Positions 10,861 through 19,941 of a DNA stretch of 64,000 bases are shown piece after piece. The stretch is from Bog-756 sp963699105. GTDB taxonomy: Bacteria; Actinomycetota; Acidimicrobiia; Acidimicrobiales; RAAP-2. The DNA lies in contig CAVOTI010000004.1 in assembly GCA_963699105.1 (NCBI GenBank), forward strand, positions 1 through 64,000, read 5' to 3'. The position numbers and the translations under genes were made by a program. The notes beneath the pieces are model-generated. The model was not told the origin of the DNA, made no database searches, and worked only from the letters and a program-made list of their open reading frames with translations. Within the stretch, counting starts at the first letter, position 1, and every line of letters begins with the position of its first letter.

Positions 10861-13800
10861 TCACATCCCGAAGCCGGAGTCACGGCCACGATCGAGGTCG
10901 CGAGCTCGGCGTCGGCCAGCGCGCCGCTCGTGGACGGACTCGACCCCTTGGTCGTCGTCCCGCATCCGGTCGGCCTCCCTCGACCTGTCCGCGGTCCGCA
11001 TGGCCTCCCAGCGTGACGCCAGACTCCCTCGCTCCGATGTGGCCTCGTGAGATCCTTGGTTCGTGAGGAGTCCTGTCGCGCCCACAGCTGCCACAGTGGT
11101 GCGCCAGTGGCCACGTTGCTCGGGGTCGGTCGGCTCAGGACCGATCGGTGGCCGTGTCCGGCGATGTTCCAACGGGTCCGGTAGGCCTCGATGGCACCGG
11201 CGGCTGCCTGCCACCGTTCGGCTTCGGTGACGCGCTCGGGGAGCGGGCCGAGCAGATCGGTGACGTGCTCGGGACAGGTGTAGGTGGCGGCCTGGCCGAG
11301 CCGGTACTCGTAGCGGCGGATGGTGCCCTCCAGTCTGCGACCAGCGTGGTGATCTCGTCCTGGTGGCGGGCGACCCAGTCGTTGCGATGCCGCTGGGCTG
11401 CCGCCAGTGTCTGCCAGGTCCTCCCGATCGGCTCCTCGGACTCCCGGCCGGCGGCCCGGGCTTCGTTGGTCCCGGTTCCAGGACGCGGCAGCGAGCTGGT
11501 CGGTGACGTCGGCCGGCGCATGGTCGTCCAGCCAACGCCCGAGGTCGGCGTGCTGCGTGGTAGGTGGCGGCGAGGTCGTCGGGAGAGACGGCGGACCACG
11601 TCTCGGGAGGTGGTCCCGGGCCATGGTCTGCTCCCGGGACGAGGCCCAGAGCATCGACCAGGGAATCGAGGGCATCCCGCTGGGCGGTGTCCGTCCGCGA
11701 GGTGTCCGACCTCCCACCGTGGGTTCTCGGGGGCGGCCACATAGAGGTTGTTGGACAGGCGGCCCCGGGAGAGCTGGGTGTAGCCGGCCTCCTGGAAGAG
11801 GCCGTCACCCCCGAGGCCGAAGGCGTGGTCGACGGTGATCCCCTGGGAGCGGAACACGGTCAGGGCATAGCCGAGGCTGGTCGAGTTCTCGACATAGCTC
11901 GGGGGAGGACGGCTCGTCGATCCGTCGTCGAGCTCGACCACGAGCTCGCGTCCCGTGGCCACTACATGAGCCGGCCTGCGCTCTCTCGCAGTGTCGTGCA
12001 ACGTCACCCTGCCAGGGTCGAACGTCACCCTCCCTGGTCCGGCGTTGCGGCTCGGCAGCATGCAGCGGATCGACGACGCCGACCACGGTGGCGAAGGTGC
12101 CGTTCCGGAGCCGGACATGGCCGGTTCCACGGCTCCGTCGGTCGGTCCACTCCCGCACCCGCTGGTTCCGCTCGAAGAGGACCCGGTCGCCGACGCTGAA
12201 GGCCTTCTGTCACCGAGCCTGATCTCTGGACCGAGCTCACCCGCCTGCCTGGCGGCGGGCCCGGACCATCTCGTTCAGTGCGCTGACGTCGACCCGGCGG
12301 ACGGCCAGGATGGCGGTGGTGTGGTCGTGGTGGACGGCCCACCAGTCTTCGACCAGCCGTTGACGGGCCTCGTCGATCGTGCCGGCGATGGTGACCCGGC
12401 CGTGGTCGGCGTAGGCGTGGACGGCAGGGGCCACGTCGCCATCCCTGAGGGCGACGAGGGCGTCCCGTTCCCACTGCTGGTCGGCGCCGGCCTGGCGGCG
12501 GTTGGTGGTGAGGGTGACGACGTCGGCTCCGAGCTCTTTCGATAGCGTGCGCAGCGCCCCACCGGCGTCGATGGAGGACAGCTGGCGGTTGTCCCCGACC
12601 AGGACCAGCTTGGCCCCGGACGCGTCGACGTGGCTGGCGGAGCTGGTCGAGGGAGCGGCTGCCCGACCATGGAGGCCTCGTCGACCACGATGACGTGGCG
12701 GGAGGTAAGCCCACCGGTCTCTCTCAGATCGGCCAGGAGCTGGGTCAGCGACGAGCTCGGGATGCCGGTGCCGGCTTCGAGGTCGGCTGCGGTCCGCGCG
12801 GCGACCGCTGTGCCGATGACCCGGAAGCCCGCCTCCTCCCAGCCGATCCGGGCCGCACTGAGCATGGTCGACTTGCCGGTCCCGGCCTGGCCGATCACCA
12901 GGTCGTAGCCGTTGCCGGAGGTGAGGAGCTTCCGCACGCCCGTCGGCCTGTTCGCCGTCCAGGTGAGGGTGACGTCGTAGGACCTGGTCGACGAGTCAGC
13001 GGGGCGACCTGTGCCGTCCCCTCCCCGATCCGATCCACTGCCGAGCAGACGATCCGCTCCTCGGCGGCCAGGAGCTCGGTGGTGGTGTAGCGCCGGTCAC
13101 CGCTGGTGAGCCGGGATCGAGCTGGCCGCTTTTCGTTCGGACGCTTGTCCACTCGGCCGCGACCGTCATCGGCTTCCGCTCAGGACCCGTGACAACGATC
13201 TGTCCCGATCGAGGAAGGTCGGAGGTGAGTGCCAGCGCCTGGTCGGGGGTGACGTCGAAGGCCCTGGCCACGGCACTGATGCGCGTCCCGTCGGGTGAAG
13301 GTCGAACCGAGCAGGGTGACGGGCATGGCCCGGAGCGGGATGTCGTGTGGGACGCGACAGTGCTCGTCGATCTCCCAGTCGTCGAGCGACACGCCCTTCT
13401 CTCCCGGCCAGAACTCCGAGAAGACGGCCTCGGTCTCCTCGGGTCCGGGCAGGACGAGCGCTGTTCTCGCCAGAGCGACGGTAAGTCGTCCACGGTGGCC
13501 GGCCGGCTTCCGCCTTCGCCGTCGGGAAGATCGATAGACGGCAGCTGTTCCGTCCAGCCCTCCCGGAGCAGGTCGCACGGCGCAGTGACACTCGGCTTGC
13601 GGGCTCGGGTGGCCAGGGCTGCGATCTCGGCCGCCTTGGCCGAGGTCGACGCCCCGCTCCGTCCATGGCCGCCTCGATATCCGCCCTGCGCTTGGAGAAG
13701 GCCCGCAGGATCGTCTTCGGGATGTCGGACAGCTCCCCCAGGCCGTTGCGCCGGACCTGCCAGGCGCAGACCGAAGGGGGCCAGCTCGGCCCGGAGTGCG

Positions 13801-14401
13801 GACTGGTAGAGGGTGCCGGCGGTCTTCTTCCAGGTGTAGAGATGGCGGCCGTCAGGGGCTGACCACCGCCGTCTGCGCCCTGGACCAGGTTGGGGACGAC
13901 GACGTGGGTGTGGAGCTGGGGATCTCCGGCCCGGCTGGTGCGATGACGGAAGGCGGCGCCGACGAAGCCGTTGGCTTCGACGAAGCTCTGCCCCCCGGCA
14001 CCTCGCCGGACGAAGCAGGCCTCTGTCGACAGATGGTCGAGAACAGCGCCGACGGCCCGGTCGTGGGCCTCGGAGATCGCGTCCGGACGTGCGTCCGAGC
14101 CGAAGCGCCCAGAGCAGCGAGACGCCCTTGGGCGCGGAGAACGTGAGGTCGTAGCCGGGGCGCCGGTCCGGCGGACAGCCGGGCTCCGAGGTGGTCACCC
14201 GAGGCGGACATGCCAGCCAGCAGGTTCCGGAGTGCCTCGGCGTCGACCTGTCCGACGAGCCCGAGCTGTTCCGCCGCCGATGCCGCATCCACTGCCCGGT
14301 GCCTCGCCCCGACCGAGGTAGTAATCGTCGACGTTGTTGGCCACCTTGTCGAGGTAGTACTCGGCGCCGCCGGTGGCACCGAGTCGCCCTATCGACAGCA
14401 T
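10861..14401 (-). pseudogene. MobF-family conjugative relaxase/helicase (TraA/TrwC-like), frame-broken
   Basis: This protein of about 1,180 residues nicks and unwinds DNA for conjugative transfer. The N-terminus MLSIGRLGATGGAEYYL, with DDYYLGRGEAPG, is the TrwC relaxase start. GYDLTFSAPKGVSLLWAL and PQLHTHVVVPNLVQGADG carry the family fold and the metal-binding histidines. The helicase half has Walker A GQAGTGKST (near 12860), Walker B VIVVDEAS, and a C-terminal UvrD-like block TVFRSQGITVDHA...YTQLSRGRL. The tail, rich in Arg and Asp, ends at 10861. Many single-base frameshifts (for example near 14290, 13660, 12710, 12030 and 11130) break the frame, yet motifs are conserved. With ssb upstream and a tRNA-Ser scar 1.5 kb away it defines a mobile element. 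Confidence 0.75.
12003..12046 (-). repeat. short imperfect tandem repeat around AGGGTGACGTT
   Basis: Read on the minus strand, AGGGTGACGTTCGACCCTGG is followed at once by CAGGGTGACGTTGCAC, so the AGGGTGACGTT core occurs twice 19 bases apart within the relaxase helicase region. Related cores occur at 14471-14486 (minus strand, upstream of the relaxase start) and at 15485-15497 (plus strand, beyond ssb). The segment lies where the relaxase frame is already disturbed, so it may be an insertion into the gene. Confidence 0.4.
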
Positions 14402-14580
14402 CGAGACGGCGTCGCGAAACGGGGCGTCGGAGACCGGTCCATGGTCGAATCGATCCGGACCGGCATCACCCTGAACGTCACCTTCGACGATCCGGGCCGA
14501 CTACCAGGAAGAACGTGGCCCAAGGTGGTCGAGGTTGCCGGCCGAAGGACGGCGGGACTCAACGAGTGCACGTGTGTGCG

Positions 14581-15225
14581 CTATTTGTACCGCTCGGGCG
14601 AAGCCGACTTCGGTGGGCGTCTTGAGGCGGTCATGGCGGGCTCGATGCCCGCCTGGGCGCCTGGCTCCCGACTCGGATCAACGGCACCCTCCGGATCGAC
14701 CGTGACCGGCCAAGCGGTAGAGCTCGAACCCCCGAAATAGCTCTCGTCGAAGCCGGCTCGCGTCACAGCAGTGCCCCGGCTCAATGCCGGGGCACTGCTG
14801 ATTGGAACCGGTGGATCCTCAGGAGGTCTGGACTGGCTCCCCTGCCTGGTCCTGGTCGTCGGCTGATGGACCTTGTGAACTTCCGTGGTGGCGAACCGGA
14901 GGCTGGCCCCGATCTCGTCGGCCACGATCTCGACCTTGGTCCGGAAGGTGCCGTCCTCGGTCTCCCAGCCCCGCTGGTCAATCCGGCCGGTAACCACGAC
15001 CCGTGAGCCCTTGGTGAGGCTGAGGGCCACGTTCTCGGCCAGGTCACGCCAGCAGACGACGTCGAGGTACGAGGTGGCTTCCTCCCACGCCTTGGTCTCT
15101 TTGTTCTGCCACCGGCGGTTGACGGCGACGGTGAGGGAGGTACTGGCCTGTCCGTCCCGGGTGTAGCGGATCTCCGGATCCCGAGTCAGGTTGCCGACCA
15201 CGGCGGTTGTGGCGATGGTTGTCAT
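14581..15225 (-). CDS. ssb: single-stranded DNA-binding protein
   Basis: This is an OB-fold SSB of 214 residues that coats single-stranded DNA during replication or plasmid transfer. The start MTTIATTAVVGNLTRDPEIR is followed by GQASTSLTVAVNRRW, SYLDVVCWRDLAENVALSL, KGSRVVVTGRIDQRGWE and KVEIVADEIGASLRFAT, the complete OB fold within residues 1-110. The C-terminal tail is long, Pro/Ser/Arg-rich and lacks the acidic DDDIPF tip used to recruit partners. A PPEDPPVPI segment is the nearest equivalent, so the last 60 residues may be misframed. A perfect hairpin lies inside this tail. It is upstream of and co-directional with the relaxase, as in mobile elements, so it is likely the element's own SSB. 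Confidence 0.85.
   Translation of the reverse strand: MTTIATTAVVGNLTRDPEIRYTRDGQASTSLTVAVNRRWQNKETKAWEEATSYLDVVCWRDLAENVALSLTKGSRVVVTGRIDQRGWETEDGTFRTKVEIVADEIGASLRFATTEVHKVHQPTTRTRQGSQSRPPEDPPVPISSAPALSRGTAVTRAGFDESYFGGSSSTAWPVTVDPEGAVDPSREPGAQAGIEPAMTASRRPPKSASPERYK
14766..14800. repeat. perfect 15-bp hairpin inside the ssb tail
   Basis: CAGCAGTGCCCCGGC pairs perfectly with GCCGGGGCACTGCTG across a 5-base loop (TCAAT). No T-run follows on either strand, so it is not a classical terminator. It falls in the part of ssb with no family match, which suggests that the real end of ssb is near here and that the hairpin is a 3' end or an origin-type structure. Confidence 0.55.
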
Positions 15226-15242
15226 GGCATGTCTCTCTTTCT

Positions 15243-15292
15243 GATTGATGGCGGGCGGGGCGCTTGTCGCCCCGTCAGGTCCGTCATCAATC
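15243..15292 (-). promoter_or_regulatory. structured leader upstream of ssb
   Basis: An outer 8-bp stem (GATTGATG/CATCAATC) encloses an inner 7-bp stem (CGGGGCG/CGCCCCG, 5-base loop), making one 50-base compound hairpin. On the ssb strand it ends just before the purine-rich ribosome-binding segment AGAAAGAGAG and the start codon. It could be a translational control element or a DNA operator; SSB autoregulation is a plausible use, but that is inference. Confidence 0.5.
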
Positions 15293-15865
15293 GGTGAGAG
15301 CCGATTGCCCACACCGGCACCGGCGGTCAAGGGAGCGAGCGAAGCGAGAGCGAGAAGCGGAGGCCGGACGGTGAGGCGAGGCACGAGCCGGCCCCGCAGG
15401 GGTCACCGACCGAGCCGGCGCCTCGGAGCGTCGACCTTGACGGCCAAGGGGACGGTGTGAAACCGGAAACGCTGGGACCAGGAAGGGTGACGTTCGGGGT
15501 GGCGTTGCTTTCCGCACCGAGCGCCGCACGGCGTCGGTACCAACGGGATCGGGTGCCAGTCGTCGCGTGCAGCCTCGACTCGACTGGGGCGGTAAGCCCC
15601 GGTGCAGCGCTCGACTGTCCAACGCAAGGGCTGCATAGACGGCCGCCTAAAAGACTCCGGGCGCCGACTCCAGATAAACTCCAGCACATCTCCTGTGTCG
15701 AAAACGAGGATCGCTTTTGACCGATCCATCCCTCATTCCATCCCTCAAAAACTCTGAAACTGGTCCGGATCCGACGAGACGGGCTCAGAATCGAATCGAC
15801 CATACTCCCAGCTAAATGGCACTAATTGCGACCCGCCGAGACACCCGAAGAAGGGTGCAGTCCAG
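15293..15865. other. non-coding stretch
   Basis: No convincing gene is present. The segment has purine repeats of the GAGCGAGCGAAGCGAG type near 15330, one copy of the AGGGTGACGTT motif at 15485-15497, and a direct repeat of CCATCCCTCA near 15726 and 15740. GC content falls towards the right, next to the tRNA-Ser scar. Confidence 0.4.
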
Positions 15866-15921
15866 CTCGAAAACCGTTGTGTCGCAAGGCACCGTGGGTT
15901 CGAATCCCACTCCCTCCGCCA
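15866..15921 (+). other. 3' half of tRNA-Ser(CGA): attachment-site scar
   Basis: From CTCGAAAACCGTTGTG to ACTCCCTCCGCCA this is the 3' half of a tRNA-Ser gene: anticodon loop with CGA, a variable arm, the T arm GTGGG-TTCGAAT-CCCAC and acceptor strand TCCCTCC, discriminator G and CCA. No matching 5' half (GGAGGGA) exists in the preceding 100 bases. Partial 3' tRNA copies that begin at the anticodon loop are the normal product of tyrosine-integrase insertion into tRNA genes. The site lies at the right edge of the mobility genes, as expected of an att site; the intact tRNA gene should be at the other end, outside this window. Confidence 0.7.
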
Positions 15922-15946
15922 ATCGTGATGTCGCGAGACATCGGAG

Positions 15947-15977
15947 ACCGGGTGTCGAGAAACTGTGGGCACCCGGT
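15947..15977. repeat. inverted repeat just beyond the tRNA-Ser scar
   Basis: ACCGGGTG and CACCCGGT form an 8-bp stem around a 15-base loop. A smaller stem, GATGTC/GACATC, sits at 15926-15941. Paired inverted repeats beside an att core resemble arm-type or excision-factor binding sites, but no integrase gene is present to support this. Confidence 0.35.
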
Positions 15978-16112
15978 TCACGCCATGCGCCGATCGTCTG
16001 GATCGGATCGAGCCATGTGGCGCAGCGCCCCACTCGCCGCCGCCCCGCTACCCCTCTTGCGCACCGCCACCCGTCTTGCGCACCGCTGCCCCGCAGCTCT
16101 GCCTCCGTCGGC

Positions 16113-16164
16113 CTTTCACTTTTGAAAATAACATACTAGTAGTACGTTATTTTGAAAGTGAAAG
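16113..16164. promoter_or_regulatory. AT-rich extended palindrome, recombinase-core-like
   Basis: In otherwise GC-rich DNA, a left arm CTTTCACTTTTGAAAATAAC faces a right arm GTTATTTTGAAAGTGAAAG around 13 bases. The inner part has two 11-base arms, AAAATAACATA and TACGTTATTTT (10 of 11 positions symmetric), separated by 7 bases (CTAGTAG). That is the geometry of a tyrosine-recombinase crossover site; it could instead be an operator. It lies about 200 bases from the tRNA-Ser scar and 350 bases before the next gene. Confidence 0.45.
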
Positions 16165-16514
16165 CGCCGTTGGTGGTTGTCCGGATGCGAGAGCGGTGTC
16201 TGGACCAATCGGCCAACCGGCCAAGACATGACGACGGCAGTCGGTAGGGGCGCAGCGGTCCCGAACGCAGCGTCGGCCGCGGGCATGGGCGACAGTGCAC
16301 CTCACTTCACTCAGGTCGGCCGATCGAGACGGGAGGTGTACGGCGTCGGCCGCGTCACTGACGGTGAGGCGACGAACACCTTGTTGTCGATGAGTCACTC
16401 GGACCGTCGACTCACCGGGTGCGTGGGCCACGCCAGGGTCGCCGGAGCCACCGAGGTTGCGACATGACGCCGTCGAACCGAGGGACATTGTCGCTTCGAC
16501 ACTAGGCTCGGGCT
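16165..16514. other. non-coding stretch before the membrane-protein gene
   Basis: No supported gene or RNA was found. Frames here are short, with biased Arg/Ser/Pro-rich translations on both strands. A near-exact duplication, TCTTGCGCACCGC, lies just to the left (about 16057 and 16073). Confidence 0.3.
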
Positions 16515-17024
16515 ATGCGCATCGGGGCTACCGCATGGAGGACGTTGGGTTATTGGGTGCTGGCTGCGGCGATCCTTGCCGGCTTTGTCGGCGTGGTCAT
16601 GAGTGTCGCCAACGTCGATTCGGGAGTCCGCTCGGCACTGGTGTTGATCTTCTTTGCCGTGGTGCCGACGGTGGCGGCCTTCGGGCTGCTGCGTTCCTTC
16701 GATCGGTTTGCCCGAATTGTCCTTGCCTGTACCGTAAGCGTCGTCTTCCTCACGCTCACGGCAACCGTGATGCTGGCCGAAGGACTTTGGTCTCCGGCCG
16801 GAGGGCTGGTGGTGGTGGCCGGGGTGAGCGCGGTGGCTCTGATTGTCCAGTGGCCACCGGTGCGTCAACGCATCGCCGCCTGGGCTTCGTCGTGGCGAAG
16901 CCCCGAACGTGACCGGATCGGCCCCACCACCACGACCAATCACACCGGTCACACCGGTCACACCGGTCACACCGGTCACACCGGTCACACCGGTAACACC
17001 GGTCACACCGGTCACACAAGGTGA
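16515..17024 (+). CDS. four-helix membrane protein with a His-Thr-Gly repeat tail
   Basis: This 169-residue protein was not assigned to a family. Four hydrophobic segments (about residues 12-32, 40-58, 68-90 and 96-113) make up an integral membrane domain. A basic stretch follows (RQRIAAWASSWRSPERDR), then a tail made of repeated HTG units. The tail is encoded by eight near-perfect copies of a 9-bp unit, so its length is probably variable between strains. Histidine-rich tails can bind metal ions such as Ni, Zn or Cu, but here that is inference. It is transcribed towards the polysaccharide operon, separated from it by about 240 bases. Confidence 0.6.
   Translation: MRIGATAWRTLGYWVLAAAILAGFVGVVMSVANVDSGVRSALVLIFFAVVPTVAAFGLLRSFDRFARIVLACTVSVVFLTLTATVMLAEGLWSPAGGLVVVAGVSAVALIVQWPPVRQRIAAWASSWRSPERDRIGPTTTTNHTGHTGHTGHTGHTGHTGNTGHTGHTR
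16941..17012 (+). repeat. 9-bp tandem repeat, eight units
   Basis: The unit CACACCGGT is repeated eight times; only unit seven differs (AACACCGGT). It is in frame with the membrane-protein gene and encodes His-Thr-Gly. Each unit contains the palindrome ACCGGT. Slipped-strand expansion or contraction would keep the frame. Confidence 0.9.
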
Positions 17025-17267
17025 CGGAGAACTCGACTCTTGTCGTCCGTTCGACCTCGGTGCGAGTGATCGCCTAGCACCAGCGCGGTGGACGCCCGGC
17101 GGTGACGCCAACCGACACCGACACCGGGAACGGCCTCTCAGTACGCCCCGTCGGTCTCTGAATTCGACCCTCAGTGAACTACGGGACACCCGGCGTGAGG
17201 ATTTGAGCAGGCATCCGGGCCGATGGATATGGTCATTCGGCGTACAAGGAGCAACGAGGAGCAAACT

Positions 17268-19124
17268 ATGGCGGCCGAAAGCTCGGAAACGGGCGCCGGT
17301 CCACTTACGGTTCTCGAGCGGGAGCCGGGTCCACTGGTGCACGCCGGATACCGAGCAGTGTCCGACGCCTTCGCAATTCATCCGACCGTCAGTGTCGTGA
17401 TCCCCGTGAGGAACGAGGTTCGCAACCTGCCCATCGTGCTGAGTTCGTTGCCGGACTGGATCGACGAAGTGGTACTGGTGGACGGACACTCAGTAGACGA
17501 CAGCATTGCCGTGGCCCGAAAGTGCCGGCCCGACATCAAGGTCATCACCCAACCGGGGGTCGGTAAGGGCGACGCCCTGTTGGCCGGATTCGAAGCCTGC
17601 ACGGGCGACATTCTGGTGATGATGGACGGCGATGGATCCACCGCCGGCCAGGAGATCGTCCGCTATGTGAGTGCGTTGGTGGCGGGAGCGGACTACGCCA
17701 AGGGATCGCGCTTTGCCAACAGTGGCGGTAGCGACGACATCACCTTCGCCCGCCGCCTCGGCAATCGGGTGCTCAGCGGACTCGTGAACCTCCTGTTCGG
17801 AACCCGGTACACGGACCTGTGCTACGGATACAACGCCTTCTGGGCCGATCGCCTCTCCGACCTCCACCTCGACTGTGGTGGATTCGAGGTGGAGACGGTG
17901 ATGAATATCCGCGCCGCCAAGAACGGCTTCCGGGTACAGGAGATCCCCAGTCACGAAGCACAAAGGGTGCACGGTGAGAGCAATCTCCATGTGGTGAACG
18001 ATGGCTGGCGGATCCTCAAGGCAATCGCCGCCGAGGCCCTGTCCCGGTCCGGTCCTGTGACCAAACTGGGTTCGGCCACGGGAGCGGTCGAGAGTCCTAT
18101 GCCCCCGGCGCCCGAGCCCGCGGTCCTGTCTCCGTTGGCCGCCACCCCGACGATGATCTCCGTCGTCATTTGCGCATACACCGAAAAGCGGTGGAACGAG
18201 ACGTGTGCGGCTGTCGAGTCCGTACGCCGACAGACGTTCCCCAGCAAGGAGATCATCGTCGTCGTAGACCACAATCCTGGTCTGTACAAGTCCCTGTCCG
18301 AAGCTCTATCCGACGTCACGGTGGTCGAGAACCGCCAAGCACAGGGGCTGTCGGGAGGGAAGAACACCGGGGTGTCGATAGCCAAGGGCGACGTCGTGGC
18401 CTTTCTCGACGACGACGCATTCGCCGATGCGGACTGGCTCAAGTTCTTCGCCGACTCGTATTCCGACCCGGCCGTGGTCGGCGTCGGCGGTCTCACCCTG
18501 CCCGACTGGCAGGCATCCCGCCCCTCATGGTTCCCGAGGGAGTTCGACTGGGTCGTCGGTTGTACGTACCGCGGTATGGCGGAATCGCGACAGGCCGTCC
18601 GCAATTTGCTCGGAGGCAACGCCTCCTTCCGTCGGGAAGCCTTGGAGTTGGTAGGGGGCTTTCAGACCGGGATCGGACGGTCGGCGGGAAAGCGACGGCC
18701 CTTGGGCTGCGAGGAAACCGAGCTCTGCATCCGGCTCAACCAGCGGCTGCCCGGATCGGTGATGCTCTTCGACGACCGGGCCATCATCTCGCACCTGGTG
18801 CCTGCTGATCGCTCGCGGTTCTCCTACTTCCGCTCCCGGTGCTACGCCGAAGGCCTATCGAAGGCTCTGGTGACGGCCAACGTCGGATCTCGTGACGGAC
18901 TTTCGTCGGAGCGGCGCTACACCACACGGACGCTGCCCATCGGAGTCGCCCGTGGCTTTGCCGACTTCAGCAGAGGCGACATCTCCGGTCTAGGTCGGGC
19001 AGGGGCCATCGCCTCGGGCCTGGGCTCGACGGTAGCCGGGTTCGTGGCGGGGTCGGCGACCCGGCGGGCGCGTCAGCTGCGATCGAGAGCGTCGGCAAGG
19101 TTCGCGGTCAACACTGCCGGATGA
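17268..19124 (+). CDS. fused tandem family 2 glycosyltransferase
   Basis: Two GT-A family 2 domains form one protein of about 618 residues. Domain 1 (residues 30-260) has VSVVIPVRNEVRNLPIVLSS, GKGDALLAGF, and the metal-binding MMDGDGS, like dolichol-phosphate mannosyltransferases. Domain 2 (from about 300) has ISVVICAYTEKRWNETCAAV, GLSGGKNTGV, FLDDDAFAD and an ED-type acceptor loop (GCEETELCIRL), like rhamnosyl- or galactosyl-transferases. The start at 17268 is preferred over 17223 because GAGGAG precedes it at good spacing. It probably adds two successive sugars of a cell-surface glycan at the inner membrane. Its stop overlaps the deacetylase start by four bases (ATGA), opening a six-gene operon. 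Confidence 0.8.
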   Translation: MAAESSETGAGPLTVLEREPGPLVHAGYRAVSDAFAIHPTVSVVIPVRNEVRNLPIVLSSLPDWIDEVVLVDGHSVDDSIAVARKCRPDIKVITQPGVGKGDALLAGFEACTGDILVMMDGDGSTAGQEIVRYVSALVAGADYAKGSRFANSGGSDDITFARRLGNRVLSGLVNLLFGTRYTDLCYGYNAFWADRLSDLHLDCGGFEVETVMNIRAAKNGFRVQEIPSHEAQRVHGESNLHVVNDGWRILKAIAAEALSRSGPVTKLGSATGAVESPMPPAPEPAVLSPLAATPTMISVVICAYTEKRWNETCAAVESVRRQTFPSKEIIVVVDHNPGLYKSLSEALSDVTVVENRQAQGLSGGKNTGVSIAKGDVVAFLDDDAFADADWLKFFADSYSDPAVVGVGGLTLPDWQASRPSWFPREFDWVVGCTYRGMAESRQAVRNLLGGNASFRREALELVGGFQTGIGRSAGKRRPLGCEETELCIRLNQRLPGSVMLFDDRAIISHLVPADRSRFSYFRSRCYAEGLSKALVTANVGSRDGLSSERRYTTRTLPIGVARGFADFSRGDISGLGRAGAIASGLGSTVAGFVAGSATRRARQLRSRASARFAVNTAG

Positions 19125-19940
19125 CGCTCATGACATCCCCTTGCCCGGTACGGGTACCGATTCTGATGTACCACGAGATCGCTCCCCCCTCGGAGACCAG
19201 CAGCCATCTCGCCGTCTCCCCTGAAGCCTTCTCCTCCCAACTCGCCCATCTGGCCAACGAGGGCTACCAAACGGTGACCACCCTCGAACTGGCCGGTGTC
19301 CTGGCCCATGGGACCGGCAGGCTTCCGAACCGTCCGGTGGTACTGACCTTCGATGACGGCTACGCCGACTTCCACAGCCGGGCCATGCCCCTCCTGGATC
19401 GGTACGGCTTCACCGCCACTCTGTTCATGACCTCGGGGTGGGTGCGGGACGCTGGAGTCCCCGATAGGAAACCCCCTGGCACCATGCTCAGCTGGGGCCA
19501 GATCGAAGAGGCGTTGACCGCCGGCATCGAGGTGGCGGCCCACAGTCACATGCATCCGCAACTCGATCAGCTCCCGCTGACCGCGCATGCGTCACGACCT
19601 TGCCACCGGCAAGGAGGTACTGGAAGACAGACTCGGGGTGGCGGTGGACGGGCTGGCATACCCGTTCGGCTACTCCGACGCCACCGTCAGGGACGTGGCC
19701 CGGGAGCTGGGCTACCGCTACTCCTGCGCGGTGGCCAACACCATTATGGGTCAGGAGACAGACCTCATGGCGCTACCGCGCCTCACCGTTCGGCAGTCGA
19801 CCTCCATGCCGGTGTTCGAACGGATCGTTCGGGGAGAAAACCTCTCCCGCATCTTCGTCAAGGAACGGGCCTTGACCAAGGGCTGGTCACTCGTTCGTCG
19901 CTCGAAGGCAGTCCTGGGCCGCCGGGCACGGGACCAATAA
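19121..19940 (+). CDS. polysaccharide deacetylase (NodB-type, CE4), one frameshift
   Basis: This is a secreted or membrane-facing carbohydrate esterase 4 that removes N-acetyl groups from glycans. The start MTLMTSPCPVRVPILMYHEI is typical of the LMYHEI group. NodB motif 1 is VVLTFDDGYADF (metal Asp pair) and motif 2 is AAHSHMHPQL (metal His pair). A single-base frameshift near 19590 interrupts the gene. In the next frame it resumes MRHDLATGKEVLEDRLG and contains the motif GLAYPFGYSDATV before ending at 19940. No signal peptide is evident. The frameshift is isolated in an otherwise clean operon and may be an error. It could deacetylate a repeat unit made by the neighbouring transferases. Confidence 0.7.
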
Positions 19941-19941
19941 C

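Noticed and set aside
15403..15720. Overlapping ORFs of 80-110 codons on both strands
   Set aside because: No ribosome-binding site, biased composition and no family; judged non-coding.
15812..16033. Minus-strand ORF with the pattern GVGFEPTVPCDT
   Set aside because: It is the antisense translation of the tRNA-Ser 3' half, a well-known false gene.
16941..17012. Tandem repeats considered as a CRISPR-like array
   Set aside because: Units are 9 bp with no spacers and encode an in-frame peptide repeat.
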